From: a bacterium
GTDB taxonomy: Bacteria; Bacillota_I; Bacilli_A; Izemoplasmatales; UBA1188
NCBI GenBank assembly: GCA_017541975.1
Contig: JAFXYB010000016.1
Coordinates: 1 to 52,997 of the forward strand
Length of the DNA stretch: 52,997 nt
Direction of reading: 5' to 3'
The translations under genes and the position numbers were made by a program. The stretch's first letter is position 1. Every line of letters begins with the position of its first letter. Shown one piece after another: positions 33,974 to 43,851 of the stretch. The notes under the pieces were generated by a model, which was given only the letters and a program-made list of their open reading frames with translations, did no database searches and was not told the DNA's origin.

Positions 33974-36900
33974 TTAATGTGCATAGTTGTACACTTCGTC
34001 AGCGTTGCGACCAACCATTCCATTTTCATAAGAGCCTTTAGTAATATAGATATAATTAGAATAATTATATATTATCTTTAAATTCGAACAATTACGGAAT
34101 GCTTCGTTATAGTTTGTCATATCGCCTTTTTGAATAGTTTTTAAAGTGGATGGTAATGTTACAGTCATTATTGATTTACAATTATAGAAAGTTAAAACAC
34201 CTATTTTTTCTACGCCTTCTGGAATAACTAAGTCAACTAATAGTTCACCGTTTAAATACAAGTTTCTCGCATATATTAATGGATTGCTGTAAAAATTAGA
34301 CCCAATATATGCCATCCTCCATTCAAATTCTATTTGGCACCAAGATGCGACATCATCTATATAAACTTTTGTTAAAGATGAACAGCCATAAAAAGCATTC
34401 ACGCCTATTCTTCTTACTGTACTTGGAATATATATAGATTTTAAAGATGAACAACCAGAGAAAGCATTTTCGCCAATTTCTATAATACCATCTTGCATTT
34501 CAATCGTTTCTAATGAACTACAATTTTGGAATGCTTGGTTCCAAATGTTAGTGATCGTATTTGGAAGTATTACAGTTTTTATGAGCTTATTTTCGTAGAA
34601 TGAATATGGGCCAATTACTTCAACACCATCAGGTACGATAATGCTTTCGCCAATAGAAAGAGGAACAAGAATTAATTGTTTACCATTTTTTGTATATAAA
34701 CATCCATCTATTGATTTGTATTGTTCGTTATTTTCATCTACTGTGATTAATTGAAGATTTGGAGATCCAAAAGCTGATTGTCCTATATAGGTTACACTAC
34801 TCGGAATGGTAACTGATGTTATAGATGAACAATTGTAGAAAGCATAATTTGGTATTGTTGTTATTGTATTTGGAATAACGAGATTAGTTATAAGTTCATC
34901 ATTTAAATATAAATTATGTGTATAAGAAAGTGGATTAGAATATTGACTATCAAAATTAATATTGCACCAAGATTCTAAACTTGAAATATTTACTCTTTCT
35001 AAAGACGAACAGCCAGAGAATGCATAAGTTCCTATTGATGTAACACTATCTGGGATAGTGACTGACAAAAGTGATGAACAACCAGAGAATGCATAAGTTC
35101 CTATTGATGTAACACTACTTGGGATAGTGACTGACAAAAGTGATGAACAACCAGAGAATGCATGGTCTGGTATTGTTGTTATTGTAATTGGAATAACGAG
35201 ATTAGTTATAAGTTCATCATTTAAATATAAATTATGTGCAAAAGAAAGTGGATTAGAATATTGACTATCAAAATTAATATTGCACCAAGATTCCAAACTT
35301 GAAATATTTACCCTTTCTAAAGATGAGCAATAATAGAACGCATAATTGCCTATTGTTGTTACTGTATTTGGAATAGTGACTGACAAAAGTGATGAACAAT
35401 AATAGAATGCATAATTATCTATTGTTGTTACTGTATTTGGAATAGTGACAGATGTTAAAAAATCAGAATAATAAAATGGAATTGATCCAATTGATGTAAT
35501 TGTGTTTGGAATTATAATATTGGAATTATCTCCAATATAATTAACCAATTCTATTTTGTCATCTATTGTAGTAACTACAAAATCATCTTCTATTATAGAC
35601 AGTATTGAATCCGCCTTATCATTAATAATATTAATCGCATAATATGCTACATTTCCATTATCTGAAGAACCAGTAGTTAATTCTAAACTTGAATTATTTA
35701 CTATTTCTAAAAGTCCAAAACAACTACTAAATGCATAGCGTTCAATTGATGTTAGAGATTCAGGAATTGTAATTGATGATATGTTGTAACAATTATTGAA
35801 TGAATACTTCTTTATTGTGGTAACACCATCTGGAACAACGAAATCACTTATTTTCTTATTATTTAGATAAAGGTAATGAGCATTATAAAGTGGATTTGAA
35901 TAATTATTATAGAAATCTATATCACACCATGATGCAGTGTCTAAAATATTGACCTTTCTTAGAGATAAGCAATTGGAAAATGCGTTATTGCCTATTGCTT
36001 CAAGACTACTAGGAATTGTGATTGATGTCAGAGATGAACAACCGCTAAATGCATAGTATTTAATAAGTTTTGTACCCTCTTGAATGACGACAGTCTCTAT
36101 ATATGGACAGTTATAGAATGCATATTCTCCAATCGATGTAACGCTTTCTGGGATAGTAATGTTAGTGTTATTCCCTATGTAATCGCATAGTATAACATCA
36201 TCATTATCAGTGTAAACCACAAAATCATCTATTTTTGATAATTTAGATTTTGATTCATCATCTGCTATACCTTTTGCATAGTAGGCAACATATCCATTAT
36301 TACTAGTTCCAATTGTCATTACTAAATTTGATTTATTTATTACCTCTGAAAGTTTGAAGCATCTACCAAATGCATTAGTTCCTATTTTTGTAACGCTTTC
36401 TGGAATTGTGACTGATATTATATTAAAGCAATTATAAAATGCATAGTCTCCTATTGAAGTAACACCATCTGGAATAACGAGGTCAGTAACGAGTTCATTA
36501 TTTAGATATAAATCCAAATAATTGGAATTTGAACTCGATATTGAGCTTGCAAAATTAATATTACACCAAGATTCTAGGTTTAAAATATTTACTCTATTTA
36601 GGAATGAACAATTATAAAATGCATTAGTTCCTATTTTTGTAACACTTTCTGAAATTGTAATTGATTTGATTGAACGACAGTATGTGAATGCATAAGCTTT
36701 TATTGATGTTATACCATCTGAAATAACGAGGTCAGTAACGAGTTCATCATTTAGATATAAATTTTTAGCATAAGGGAGTGGATTTGAAGCTGAATTGTAA
36801 AAATCTATATTACACCAAGATTCTAAATTTGAAATATTGACTCTTTCTAGAGATGAGCAATAATTGAATGCATCACTTCCTATAGTTGTTAGAGTACTTG

Positions 36901-39900
36901 GAACGGTTACTGATTTGAGTGAATAACAGTAAGCGAATGAATATTTTCCTATTGAAGTGACACCATCTTGTATAATGAGGTCAGTAACGAGTTCGCCATT
37001 TAGATATAAATTATGTGCATAATATATTGGATTTGAATAATAATTACCGAAATTAATATTGCACCAAGATTCTGTGCTTGAGGTATTAACTTTTTCTATA
37101 GATGAAGAATACCAGAATGCATCGTTTCCAATTGATGTAAGTGTATTTGGAATAGTTACTGATGTTATAGTTGTGGCATGATAGAATGCGTAATTTCCTA
37201 TAGATACAACACCATCTGGAATAATGAGGTCAGTAATAAGTTCATCATTTAGATATAAATTATACGCGTAACTTAATGGATTCGAATTATAATTATAGAA
37301 ATCAATATTACACCAGGATTCTATGCTCGAAATATTTACTCTATTCAAAGATAAACAACCATAAAAGGCGTCATTACCAATTGAAATAACGCTTTCTGGG
37401 ATAGTAACTGATTTTAGTGAATCGCAATAATAAAATGCCATATTTCCAATTGATGTAAGAGTATTTGGAATAGTTACTGATGTTATAGTTGTGGCAAGAT
37501 AGAATGCATAGTCACCTATTGAAGTAACACCATCTGGGATAACGAGGTCAGTAACGAGTTCATCATTTAGATATAAATTATGTGCATAATATAATGGATT
37601 TGAATAATAACCATCAAAATCAATATTACACCAAGATTCTAAACTTGAGATATTTACAATCCTTAAATATACACAACCATAAAAGGCGCTATTTCCTACC
37701 GATATAACGCTATCTGGGATTGTGATTGATTCTAATGAATCACAATAATAAAATGCCATGTTTCCGATTGATGTAACAGTATTTGGAATAACAATTGATT
37801 TGAGTGATTTACAATATTCAAATGCATTATTATCAATAGATCTTATTATGCGTCCATTTAGTTCTTCTTCGAAATCAAATGAAGTAATGGTTTTGTCTAA
37901 TATTCTAAAATCAAATATAGTTGTATTATCAGCCAAATAGTATTCATACTTATCGGTTCTCACTTTTGTTATTGAACCAAAACCATAATATAATACAATG
38001 TTTGAATTAACTAGATATTCATTATTTAAATCAATTGTAATATTTTTCCATTCTGATTTGGAACCTCTATAATAGGTATTAGAAATAGATGAGCAACCAT
38101 AGAATGCATTATTTCCTATTGATTTAAGAGTATTTGAAAAAGTGATTGATGTGATAGTTGTGGCACGATAGAATGCAAAATCTCCTATTGATGTAATGCT
38201 ATCTGGGATAATAAGATCAGTAATTAATTCATCGTTGAGATATAAATTATGTGCATAATATAATGGATTAGAACTATAACTGCTGAAATCAATATTACAC
38301 CAAGATTCTATGCTTGAAATATTTACTCTATTTAAAGATGAGCAACCATTGAATGCATTTATTCCTATGAATGTAATGGTACTTGGGATTGTGATAGATT
38401 CTAAATATTGGCAATTAGAAAAAGCATTATTAGCAAGTGATGCTACAGTAATTCCTTCTAATTCTCTTTCTAAATCGCATGATGTAATACTTTTATCGAG
38501 CGCTTCTAGATAGTATGCCTTGTTAGTATCACCTAAATAATATTGATATTTATCAGTACTAACTCTTGTTAAAGACTTAACATCTTCATAGAATATCAAA
38601 ACACTATATTTATCGATGTCGTTTCCATCTCCGACAGCTATTTTATTCCAATCCGCTTTTGAGCCAGCATAGAGTATATATGATAACGAAAGACATCCCA
38701 TAAACACACGATCGTCTATTGTTTCTACACTTTCAGGAATTGTGACTGATACAATGTTCGAACAATTAGAAAATGCGCCATATGTTATGTAATCACAGTC
38801 AGTTATAATGACATCTCTTAGTGACGAAGGTATAAGATAAGGTTCTGATATTATATAACGTGTAGAATCATTTGTTGTATGATAATGGTATTGATAAACA
38901 CCAGTACTGGCTCCTCCTCCAAATATGTATCCAAAAGGATATTGATTTAGGTCGTTAGGAGAGTATCTTTTTTCGCCAACAAATGGCAAGGTAATTGATA
39001 CGAGAGATGAACATCCTTTGAGTACCCCTTCTTTTAACGATGTAACACTATTTGGAATGACAATTGTTTTTAGAGATGAACAGCCATTAAATGCATAAGC
39101 ACCTATTGTTTTTATATTAGCCGGAAGATCTATTGTTGCAAGAGATGAACAATTAGAGAATGCATAATCTCCTATCGATGTTACACTATCGGGAATGATT
39201 ATAGATGTAAGTGATGAACAACCTCTAAATGCATTATCTGCTATTGTTATTGTGCCATCAGCAATAATGACATTTTTCAAAGATGTGCATCCTCTAAAGG
39301 CGTTGAATCCTACTTCATTGTATATATTTGGCACGGTCAAATCTATTACTTTTTTCCCATTTAAATAAAGGTCATAAGACATATATGCATCTGTGCCTAA
39401 TATAGGCATTGGATTATCATCATAGTAAGATATATATAACCATGATTGTAAATTAGATATGTAAATATTAACACCTTTGCAACCAGAAAAAGAATCGTTT
39501 CCAATCAATTCTACTGATGGAGGAATTATCAGTGTTTTAAGTGATGAACAACCTGCAAACGCTTGATCTTTTATATATTCAACACCTTCTTCAATTTCAA
39601 TGGTTTCTAAAGAAATACAATTCATGAATGCAAGAGTTTCTAGATATTTTGAAGTTTTTGATATAGTTAATTCATTAAGTAAATTACCATCTATGTATAG
39701 ATTATAATTAATATTTCTTATTCCCTGATTATTGACTCTTTCCCAAAACTCCAAACTTGGAACATCTATATTGAATATTGTTTTTGAACTATTGACAATA
39801 TATAAACTAAGTTTTGTTATGCTACTTGGTATGTAGATATCTATAACTGGTGAATCAAAACTAATAGAGTATCCGGCATATCCACCTATTGTTTCTACAG

Positions 39901-40609
39901 GAATTCCATGATAGGTTGCCGGAATAACAATTTTGTTATGTTCATAGTCTCTTGGTATTTTTGCTTCATAATAGGAACCATCATCAGACAAAATAAACCA
40001 AAGTGCATCAACATATGATAGCGAATCTATTATTTCTTCTTCTTTATGGCCACATCTTAAACATGTTCTTTCTCTTTTACCATTTTTATTATCAGTTGGC
40101 TCACTAACTGTAGTCCATTTAGAATAGTTGTGTCCTAAAGCTTCAATAGTTCTTGTTTCGCTTTCTCCACATGAACATATTCTTTCTTCTACACCATCTT
40201 CTATGCAAGATGGATTCTTTATAGTATGCCATGAACCATATTCATGAACATGTTCTGTGGTTATGTTTTCTTTAGTTGTAGTAGTTATTTCTTCCGTAGT
40301 TGTAACCATCTCTTGAGTTGTGGTTATAACTGGTTCTTTTGTAGTTGTGATATTCTCTTTTGTAGTAGTGATTACTTCCTTTGTAGTAGTTGGTTCATTA
40401 AAGGTTGTAGTAGTTGTAGGAATATCTTCTTTAGTAGTGGTTATTTCTTTACTAGATGTTGTACTACTACTATTGTTATCTACTGTTGTAGTAGTTACAT
40501 TATCTTTAGTCGTTGTTAAAGGGGTTGTACTAGTAGTATCATCACTTGTGCAACCAATGATTATTAACAATAAGGATAGGATTAATATTATTATTCTTGT
40601 GCGTTTCAT
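33974..40609 (-). CDS. Giant BspA-type leucine-rich-repeat surface lipoprotein
   Basis: A 2211-residue lipoprotein. The signal peptide ends in a lipobox (IIIGC, Cys20), so it is lipid-anchored outside the cell. A Thr-rich stalk (about 22-125) leads to two Cys/His modules (CIEDGVEERICSCGE...ALGH and RERTCLRCGHKEE, about 127-195), then some 2000 residues of LRR_5 units (NAFYGCSSL..V.IP..VTSIG), each near 23 residues. A longer segment starting ESWCNIDF..SNPL.YAHNLYLN.EL.TDL recurs about eleven times between LRR blocks. Such proteins bind host tissue, other bacteria or polysaccharides. No LPXTG or other C-terminal anchor is present. DNA copies inside are nearly identical in places, so length may vary. 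Own promoter and terminator. Confidence 0.93.
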   Translation of the reverse strand: MKRTRIIILILSLLLIIIGCTSDDTTSTTPLTTTKDNVTTTTVDNNSSSTTSSKEITTTKEDIPTTTTTFNEPTTTKEVITTTKENITTTKEPVITTTQEMVTTTEEITTTTKENITTEHVHEYGSWHTIKNPSCIEDGVEERICSCGESETRTIEALGHNYSKWTTVSEPTDNKNGKRERTCLRCGHKEEEIIDSLSYVDALWFILSDDGSYYEAKIPRDYEHNKIVIPATYHGIPVETIGGYAGYSISFDSPVIDIYIPSSITKLSLYIVNSSKTIFNIDVPSLEFWERVNNQGIRNINYNLYIDGNLLNELTISKTSKYLETLAFMNCISLETIEIEEGVEYIKDQAFAGCSSLKTLIIPPSVELIGNDSFSGCKGVNIYISNLQSWLYISYYDDNPMPILGTDAYMSYDLYLNGKKVIDLTVPNIYNEVGFNAFRGCTSLKNVIIADGTITIADNAFRGCSSLTSIIIPDSVTSIGDYAFSNCSSLATIDLPANIKTIGAYAFNGCSSLKTIVIPNSVTSLKEGVLKGCSSLVSITLPFVGEKRYSPNDLNQYPFGYIFGGGASTGVYQYHYHTTNDSTRYIISEPYLIPSSLRDVIITDCDYITYGAFSNCSNIVSVTIPESVETIDDRVFMGCLSLSYILYAGSKADWNKIAVGDGNDIDKYSVLIFYEDVKSLTRVSTDKYQYYLGDTNKAYYLEALDKSITSCDLERELEGITVASLANNAFSNCQYLESITIPSTITFIGINAFNGCSSLNRVNISSIESWCNIDFSSYSSNPLYYAHNLYLNDELITDLIIPDSITSIGDFAFYRATTITSITFSNTLKSIGNNAFYGCSSISNTYYRGSKSEWKNITIDLNNEYLVNSNIVLYYGFGSITKVRTDKYEYYLADNTTIFDFRILDKTITSFDFEEELNGRIIRSIDNNAFEYCKSLKSIVIPNTVTSIGNMAFYYCDSLESITIPDSVISVGNSAFYGCVYLRIVNISSLESWCNIDFDGYYSNPLYYAHNLYLNDELVTDLVIPDGVTSIGDYAFYLATTITSVTIPNTLTSIGNMAFYYCDSLKSVTIPESVISIGNDAFYGCLSLNRVNISSIESWCNIDFYNYNSNPLSYAYNLYLNDELITDLIIPDGVVSIGNYAFYHATTITSVTIPNTLTSIGNDAFWYSSSIEKVNTSSTESWCNINFGNYYSNPIYYAHNLYLNGELVTDLIIQDGVTSIGKYSFAYCYSLKSVTVPSTLTTIGSDAFNYCSSLERVNISNLESWCNIDFYNSASNPLPYAKNLYLNDELVTDLVISDGITSIKAYAFTYCRSIKSITISESVTKIGTNAFYNCSFLNRVNILNLESWCNINFASSISSSNSNYLDLYLNNELVTDLVIPDGVTSIGDYAFYNCFNIISVTIPESVTKIGTNAFGRCFKLSEVINKSNLVMTIGTSNNGYVAYYAKGIADDESKSKLSKIDDFVVYTDNDDVILCDYIGNNTNITIPESVTSIGEYAFYNCPYIETVVIQEGTKLIKYYAFSGCSSLTSITIPSSLEAIGNNAFSNCLSLRKVNILDTASWCDIDFYNNYSNPLYNAHYLYLNNKKISDFVVPDGVTTIKKYSFNNCYNISSITIPESLTSIERYAFSSCFGLLEIVNNSSLELTTGSSDNGNVAYYAINIINDKADSILSIIEDDFVVTTIDDKIELVNYIGDNSNIIIPNTITSIGSIPFYYSDFLTSVTIPNTVTTIDNYAFYYCSSLLSVTIPNTVTTIGNYAFYYCSSLERVNISSLESWCNINFDSQYSNPLSFAHNLYLNDELITNLVIPITITTIPDHAFSGCSSLLSVTIPSSVTSIGTYAFSGCSSLLSVTIPDSVTSIGTYAFSGCSSLERVNISSLESWCNINFDSQYSNPLSYTHNLYLNDELITNLVIPNTITTIPNYAFYNCSSITSVTIPSSVTYIGQSAFGSPNLQLITVDENNEQYKSIDGCLYTKNGKQLILVPLSIGESIIVPDGVEVIGPYSFYENKLIKTVILPNTITNIWNQAFQNCSSLETIEMQDGIIEIGENAFSGCSSLKSIYIPSTVRRIGVNAFYGCSSLTKVYIDDVASWCQIEFEWRMAYIGSNFYSNPLIYARNLYLNGELLVDLVIPEGVEKIGVLTFYNCKSIMTVTLPSTLKTIQKGDMTNYNEAFRNCSNLKIIYNYSNYIYITKGSYENGMVGRNADEVYNYAH
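34850..35350. repeat. 318-bp near-identical duplication within the LRR gene
   Basis: The stretch around 34855-35035 recurs around 35173-35353 with an offset of 318 bases (106 codons) and only scattered changes; both encode ESWCNINFDSQYSNPL and NLYLNDELITNLVIP. This is more similar than other internal repeats, indicating recent duplication or gene conversion. Confidence 0.8.
35013..35219. repeat. Tandem 69-bp LRR unit, three copies
   Basis: A 69-base (23-codon) unit beginning ccagagaatgcat starts at 35013, 35082 and 35151. The first two are almost identical over their full length; the third diverges partway. They encode consecutive LRR_5 units with the sequence SVTIP.SVTSIGTYAFSGCSSLL. Confidence 0.85.
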
Positions 40610-40657
40610 TGAGTATAATCTCCTTCTTAACTATAAATATGGTACTTCTTCAATTTA

Positions 40658-40686
40658 ACTATAACATAGTTATATATTTAATTCAA
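40658..40686 (-). promoter_or_regulatory. Promoter of the LRR lipoprotein gene
   Basis: On the minus strand TTGAAT (40686-40681), 17-base spacer, TATAGT (40663-40658), about 50 bases before the start codon, which has AAGGAGA upstream. Confidence 0.65.
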
Positions 40687-40738
40687 TAGTCGTAGAATTG
40701 CCGGTAAATATTATTGTATTTTTTGTGTTTATATATAA

Positions 40739-40764
40739 TAAAAGAGGCATAAAACCTCTTTTAA
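40739..40764 (-). terminator. Terminator of tRNA-Gly(CCC)
   Basis: AAAAGAGG and CCTCTTTT (40741-40748, 40756-40763) form a hairpin; on the minus strand TTTTATTATATAT follows. It is 46 bases past the tRNA 3' end. Confidence 0.75.
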
Positions 40765-40809
40765 AGACATTAATAATATTTTAGAAGATACCTACATACT
40801 TAATCAATA

Positions 40810-40884
40810 TGGAGCCATAGACGAGGGTCGAACTCGCGTTCTTTGCTTGGGAAGCAAAAGTAATAGCCGTTATACTACTATGGC
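40810..40884 (-). tRNA. tRNA-Gly (CCC anticodon)
   Basis: A 75-base cloverleaf: acceptor GCCATAG/CTATGGC, anticodon stem TTTGC/GCAAA with loop TTCCCAA (anticodon CCC), T arm GCGAG-TTCGACC-CTCGT, encoded TCCA end. It reads GGG. The 5' end directly abuts a 13-bp hairpin that follows the lipoprotein gene, leaving no room for a normal promoter, so it may be processed from the lipoprotein operon transcript. Confidence 0.93.
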
Positions 40885-40914
40885 AAATTTAAAGGGCAGG
40901 AGCCCTTTAAATTT
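40885..40914 (-). terminator. 13-bp hairpin between lipoprotein gene and tRNA-Gly
   Basis: AAATTTAAAGGGC (40885-40897) pairs perfectly with GCCCTTTAAATTT (40902-40914) around AGGA. It follows the lipoprotein stop by 4 bases and runs straight into the tRNA. The 3' arm ends TTTAAATTT rather than in a clean T tract, so termination may be partial, or it may be a processing signal. Confidence 0.6.
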
Positions 40915-40918
40915 TTAA

Positions 40919-42307
40919 TTAACTAGCGTGATTTATACTTGTTGTGTGAAGTTGAATGCCATTATACCAGTAAGCAAATCCTTCAATTGCAATTTCATCA
41001 CCAACTTCGAGTGCTTCTACTGCTTTATATACATCGCTGTCTTTATTGCAAAGATATGATTCAACTACGAATGTGTATTTAGCTTCTCCTACTTGGATTT
41101 CATAATATAGGTCATCACCTTTTGTTCCAGATCCATCCCATTTATATAGAGCCTTCTTAGTTACTGTTGCACCAACTACTCTTACTAATTGATTCTTATA
41201 GTTTACAATTTCATCAGTACCAAGTTTATCTGTTATATTTGTAGCTGTTGCAACATAAGGTGTGCCTTCAACAAATTCATATGTAGCATCGATGATTTCA
41301 ACTTCTCCAGCCCATTCAGCTTTGTAACCTGTAACCTTAATTTTCTTACCAGGAGTTAATAGAGCTGCGTTAGCTTCTGTACTTTCAAGGTTATATGCGA
41401 AATATCCGCCATCTTCATCTTGAAGATATACAGATACTACACCTTTACCGTTGTTTTCCCACCAAGATTGATGAGCTTGAACGTAAGTTTCGATTGAAAC
41501 TTTTGTATCTAATGGAGCTTCTAAATATTCTTGATATGTAGTAGCTGTTTTAGAAACTTTAGTTGTATGTAGTTGAATACCATTATACCAGTATGCAAAA
41601 CCTTCAACAGTAACTTCATCACCAACTTTTAAAGCTTTAACTGCTTTATATACATCTGTATTCTTATCACATAGATATGATTCAACTACGAATGTATATG
41701 TAGCTTCTCCTACTTGGATTTCATAATATAGATCATCGCCTTCTGAGCCTGATCCATCCCATTTATATAGAGCTGCTTTAGTTACTTTAGCATCAACTAC
41801 TTTAACCAATTGATTCTTATAGTTAGCTATTTGGTCAGTACCGAGTTTGTTTGTTACATCAGTTGCAGTAGCAACGAATGTATCATCTTCGTCACCTACA
41901 AATTCATATGTAGCATCGATGATTTCAACTTCTCCAGCCCATTCAGCTTTGTAACCTGTGATTTTAATTTTCTTACCAGCCGTTAATAGAGCAGCGTTAG
42001 CTTCTGTACTTTCAAGGTTGTATGCGAAATATCCACCATCTTCATCTTGAAGATATACAGATACTACACCTTTACCTTCGTTATTCCACCAAGATTGGTG
42101 AGCTTGAACATAAGCTTCTACACATACTTTAGATTCTAATTCAGCAGTAACGAATTCTTGATAAGACATAACTTTATCGTCTGATGCCTTAGTTGTGGTT
42201 GTTAGAGCTCCGTTAGTAGTTGTAGTTGTAGGAGCTACTGTAGTCTTACAAGCAGCAAGAGTAAAGATAAATGTTAAAGCAATTATTAATGATAATATTT
42301 TTTTCAT
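40919..42307 (-). CDS. Lipoprotein with two tandem OB-fold-like domains
   Basis: A 462-residue lipoprotein (start ATG 42307 with GGAGG upstream; a longer frame has no site). Lipobox LAAC (Cys20) and a Thr-rich linker (to about 45) precede two copies of a 209-residue unit. Each begins YQE(F/Y)..A.L..KV..E.YVQAHQSWW and ends GFAYWYNGIQLHTT, with shared KITGYKAEWAGEVEIIDATYEFV and ALYKWDGSG segments. The alternation suggests nucleic-acid/oligosaccharide-binding OB folds, but this is a guess from pattern. DNA of the two units is nearly identical in places (offset 627 bases). It directly follows the sugar-binding protein gene (about 75 bases) and may help capture the same substrate. Confidence 0.82.
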   Translation of the reverse strand: MKKILSLIIALTFIFTLAACKTTVAPTTTTTNGALTTTTKASDDKVMSYQEFVTAELESKVCVEAYVQAHQSWWNNEGKGVVSVYLQDEDGGYFAYNLESTEANAALLTAGKKIKITGYKAEWAGEVEIIDATYEFVGDEDDTFVATATDVTNKLGTDQIANYKNQLVKVVDAKVTKAALYKWDGSGSEGDDLYYEIQVGEATYTFVVESYLCDKNTDVYKAVKALKVGDEVTVEGFAYWYNGIQLHTTKVSKTATTYQEYLEAPLDTKVSIETYVQAHQSWWENNGKGVVSVYLQDEDGGYFAYNLESTEANAALLTPGKKIKVTGYKAEWAGEVEIIDATYEFVEGTPYVATATNITDKLGTDEIVNYKNQLVRVVGATVTKKALYKWDGSGTKGDDLYYEIQVGEAKYTFVVESYLCNKDSDVYKAVEALEVGDEIAIEGFAYWYNGIQLHTTSINHAS

Positions 42308-42381
42308 TTTTATCCTCCATTTATTTTTTATTATCTTCATAACAATACTATTATATAACAACTTTTAAGATTTAAAAGTTA

Positions 42382-43848
42382 TTATTGGGTTTTTGGCTTA
42401 ATTTCATCAAGCCTATAAAGTAAATTAACTTCTCTAAACATCTTTTCAAAATATTCGTCATCAATCGTCTCGCCTCTTCTTGCTGATTTTACGACTCTTT
42501 CAATCATTTCACCAGCAGCATTTCTTAAAGATGCTGATCCAGCAAATACAGGGGTGATGAAAGTATTATTTGTATTTTCTAGTAAGAGCTTAGTTGCATC
42601 AATTTTAACCTTATAATATTTTTTATTATCACCATCAACTATTTCTCCAGCTCTACTTAAATAATCCTGATATTCACTTGAATTTTGAGCTTTGAGAGTT
42701 ACCGGTGAATAGCCTTCAGTCTCACTATAGGCAATTTGGACATCATTTGTTAAGAGATACTGTGCGAAAATCCAAGATGCAAGAACTTCTTGTGGATCTT
42801 TTTTGTTGAAAACACAAATTGATGGACCTTGAGAAATCATTAGTGGGTTTTCTGTATCGAACTGAGGAATTGGTTTGACTACAATTTCAAATTCAATTCT
42901 AGATTCTTCTGGGATATCTTGGTGTGGAGCTGAACCACCAATCCAAGTTGCACCTGCAGTCGAATCAATTGCGAATATGCATTGATTCGCATTAAAGAAA
43001 TTGCCTGGATAACTTGAAATACCAAATGTTGAAAATGCTTTAGTTTTACCATGTTTTGCAATTTCTTTCAATAATTCTTTTGTCGTATCATTGAAGATTT
43101 CAATATTGCCAAGTTCATCTGAATATCCAGCATTCTTTTGTGCAAGCATTTGTATCATCATATTATCAGTTGATTTATAGATGAAAGGAATTAATACTTG
43201 GTTTTCTTCTTTCTTTTTTAAAGCTTTTTCTGATACTTCAAAGATAAAATCCCAAGTTAGGATATCTGGGACTTCATAACCCAAGCTTTCCACATATGTC
43301 TTATTGATATAACAAGCTTCAGTAGATCTCATAAATGGAATAAGATAGTGTTCACCATCGAGTTTACATTCGTCTAAGAACTTTTGTACCATCTCATCTT
43401 TTCTTGGTGAATCATATTTGATTTCGGTTCCACCAAAACCATATTTTGGATTATTGATTAATTGATCTAGACAAACTATAACATTAGAACCAGTCATATA
43501 TGTTGCAACATGGTCTGGATATGATATGCAAACATTTGGTGTAGTATTAGTTGAAATATTTGTGATTACATCATTATAGATTGCCTTGTAATCGGTATAT
43601 GATTTTAAAGTTACATTGATATTAGGATAGATTTTTTCAAAATCTTCAATAGCTTTTTCATAGATCTCTTTTTGAGTTATATTGGAATCGTTTTTTGCCC
43701 AAAAAGTGATATTGTATTCTCTCGATTCATCAAAAGTGCTTGGAATAACAAATTCATCTATTCTTCTAACTTTATGGCATGATGTTAAAGAAAGAACAAT
43801 TAATATTAAAAATATTAAGATAGAAGATTTTACTATATAGTTTCTCAT
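42382..43848 (-). CDS. Sugar ABC transporter substrate-binding lipoprotein (family 1)
   Basis: A 488-residue extracellular solute-binding protein. Signal peptide and lipobox LTSC (Cys24) anchor it to the membrane. Family features include YNITFWAKNDSN near the start, YPNINVTLKSYTDY, LIPFMRSTEACYINKTYVESLGYEVPDILTWDFI and QNAGYSDELG, typical of oligosaccharide/glycerol-3-phosphate binders (UgpB/MalE cluster). It ends the importer block after two permease genes (3 bases after the second). The exact sugar is not readable from sequence. Confidence 0.93.
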   Translation of the reverse strand: MRNYIVKSSILIFLILIVLSLTSCHKVRRIDEFVIPSTFDESREYNITFWAKNDSNITQKEIYEKAIEDFEKIYPNINVTLKSYTDYKAIYNDVITNISTNTTPNVCISYPDHVATYMTGSNVIVCLDQLINNPKYGFGGTEIKYDSPRKDEMVQKFLDECKLDGEHYLIPFMRSTEACYINKTYVESLGYEVPDILTWDFIFEVSEKALKKKEENQVLIPFIYKSTDNMMIQMLAQKNAGYSDELGNIEIFNDTTKELLKEIAKHGKTKAFSTFGISSYPGNFFNANQCIFAIDSTAGATWIGGSAPHQDIPEESRIEFEIVVKPIPQFDTENPLMISQGPSICVFNKKDPQEVLASWIFAQYLLTNDVQIAYSETEGYSPVTLKAQNSSEYQDYLSRAGEIVDGDNKKYYKVKIDATKLLLENTNNTFITPVFAGSASLRNAAGEMIERVVKSARRGETIDDEYFEKMFREVNLLYRLDEIKPKTQ

Positions 43849-43851
43849 ATT

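Noticed and set aside
33974-34000. LPXTG-type cell-wall anchor on the LRR protein
   Set aside because: The C-terminus (NADEVYNYAH) has no sorting motif or hydrophobic tail; the protein is anchored as a lipoprotein at its N-terminus.
40244-40658. Cys/Ser/Val-rich plus-strand open frames
   Set aside because: They are the complement of the Thr-rich stalk of the LRR lipoprotein; low complexity keeps the reverse frames open.
42360-42380. Terminator after the binding-protein gene
   Set aside because: The AACTTTTAA/TTAAAAGTT stem is only A/T apart from one pair and has no T tract; the lipoprotein gene behind may well be cotranscribed.
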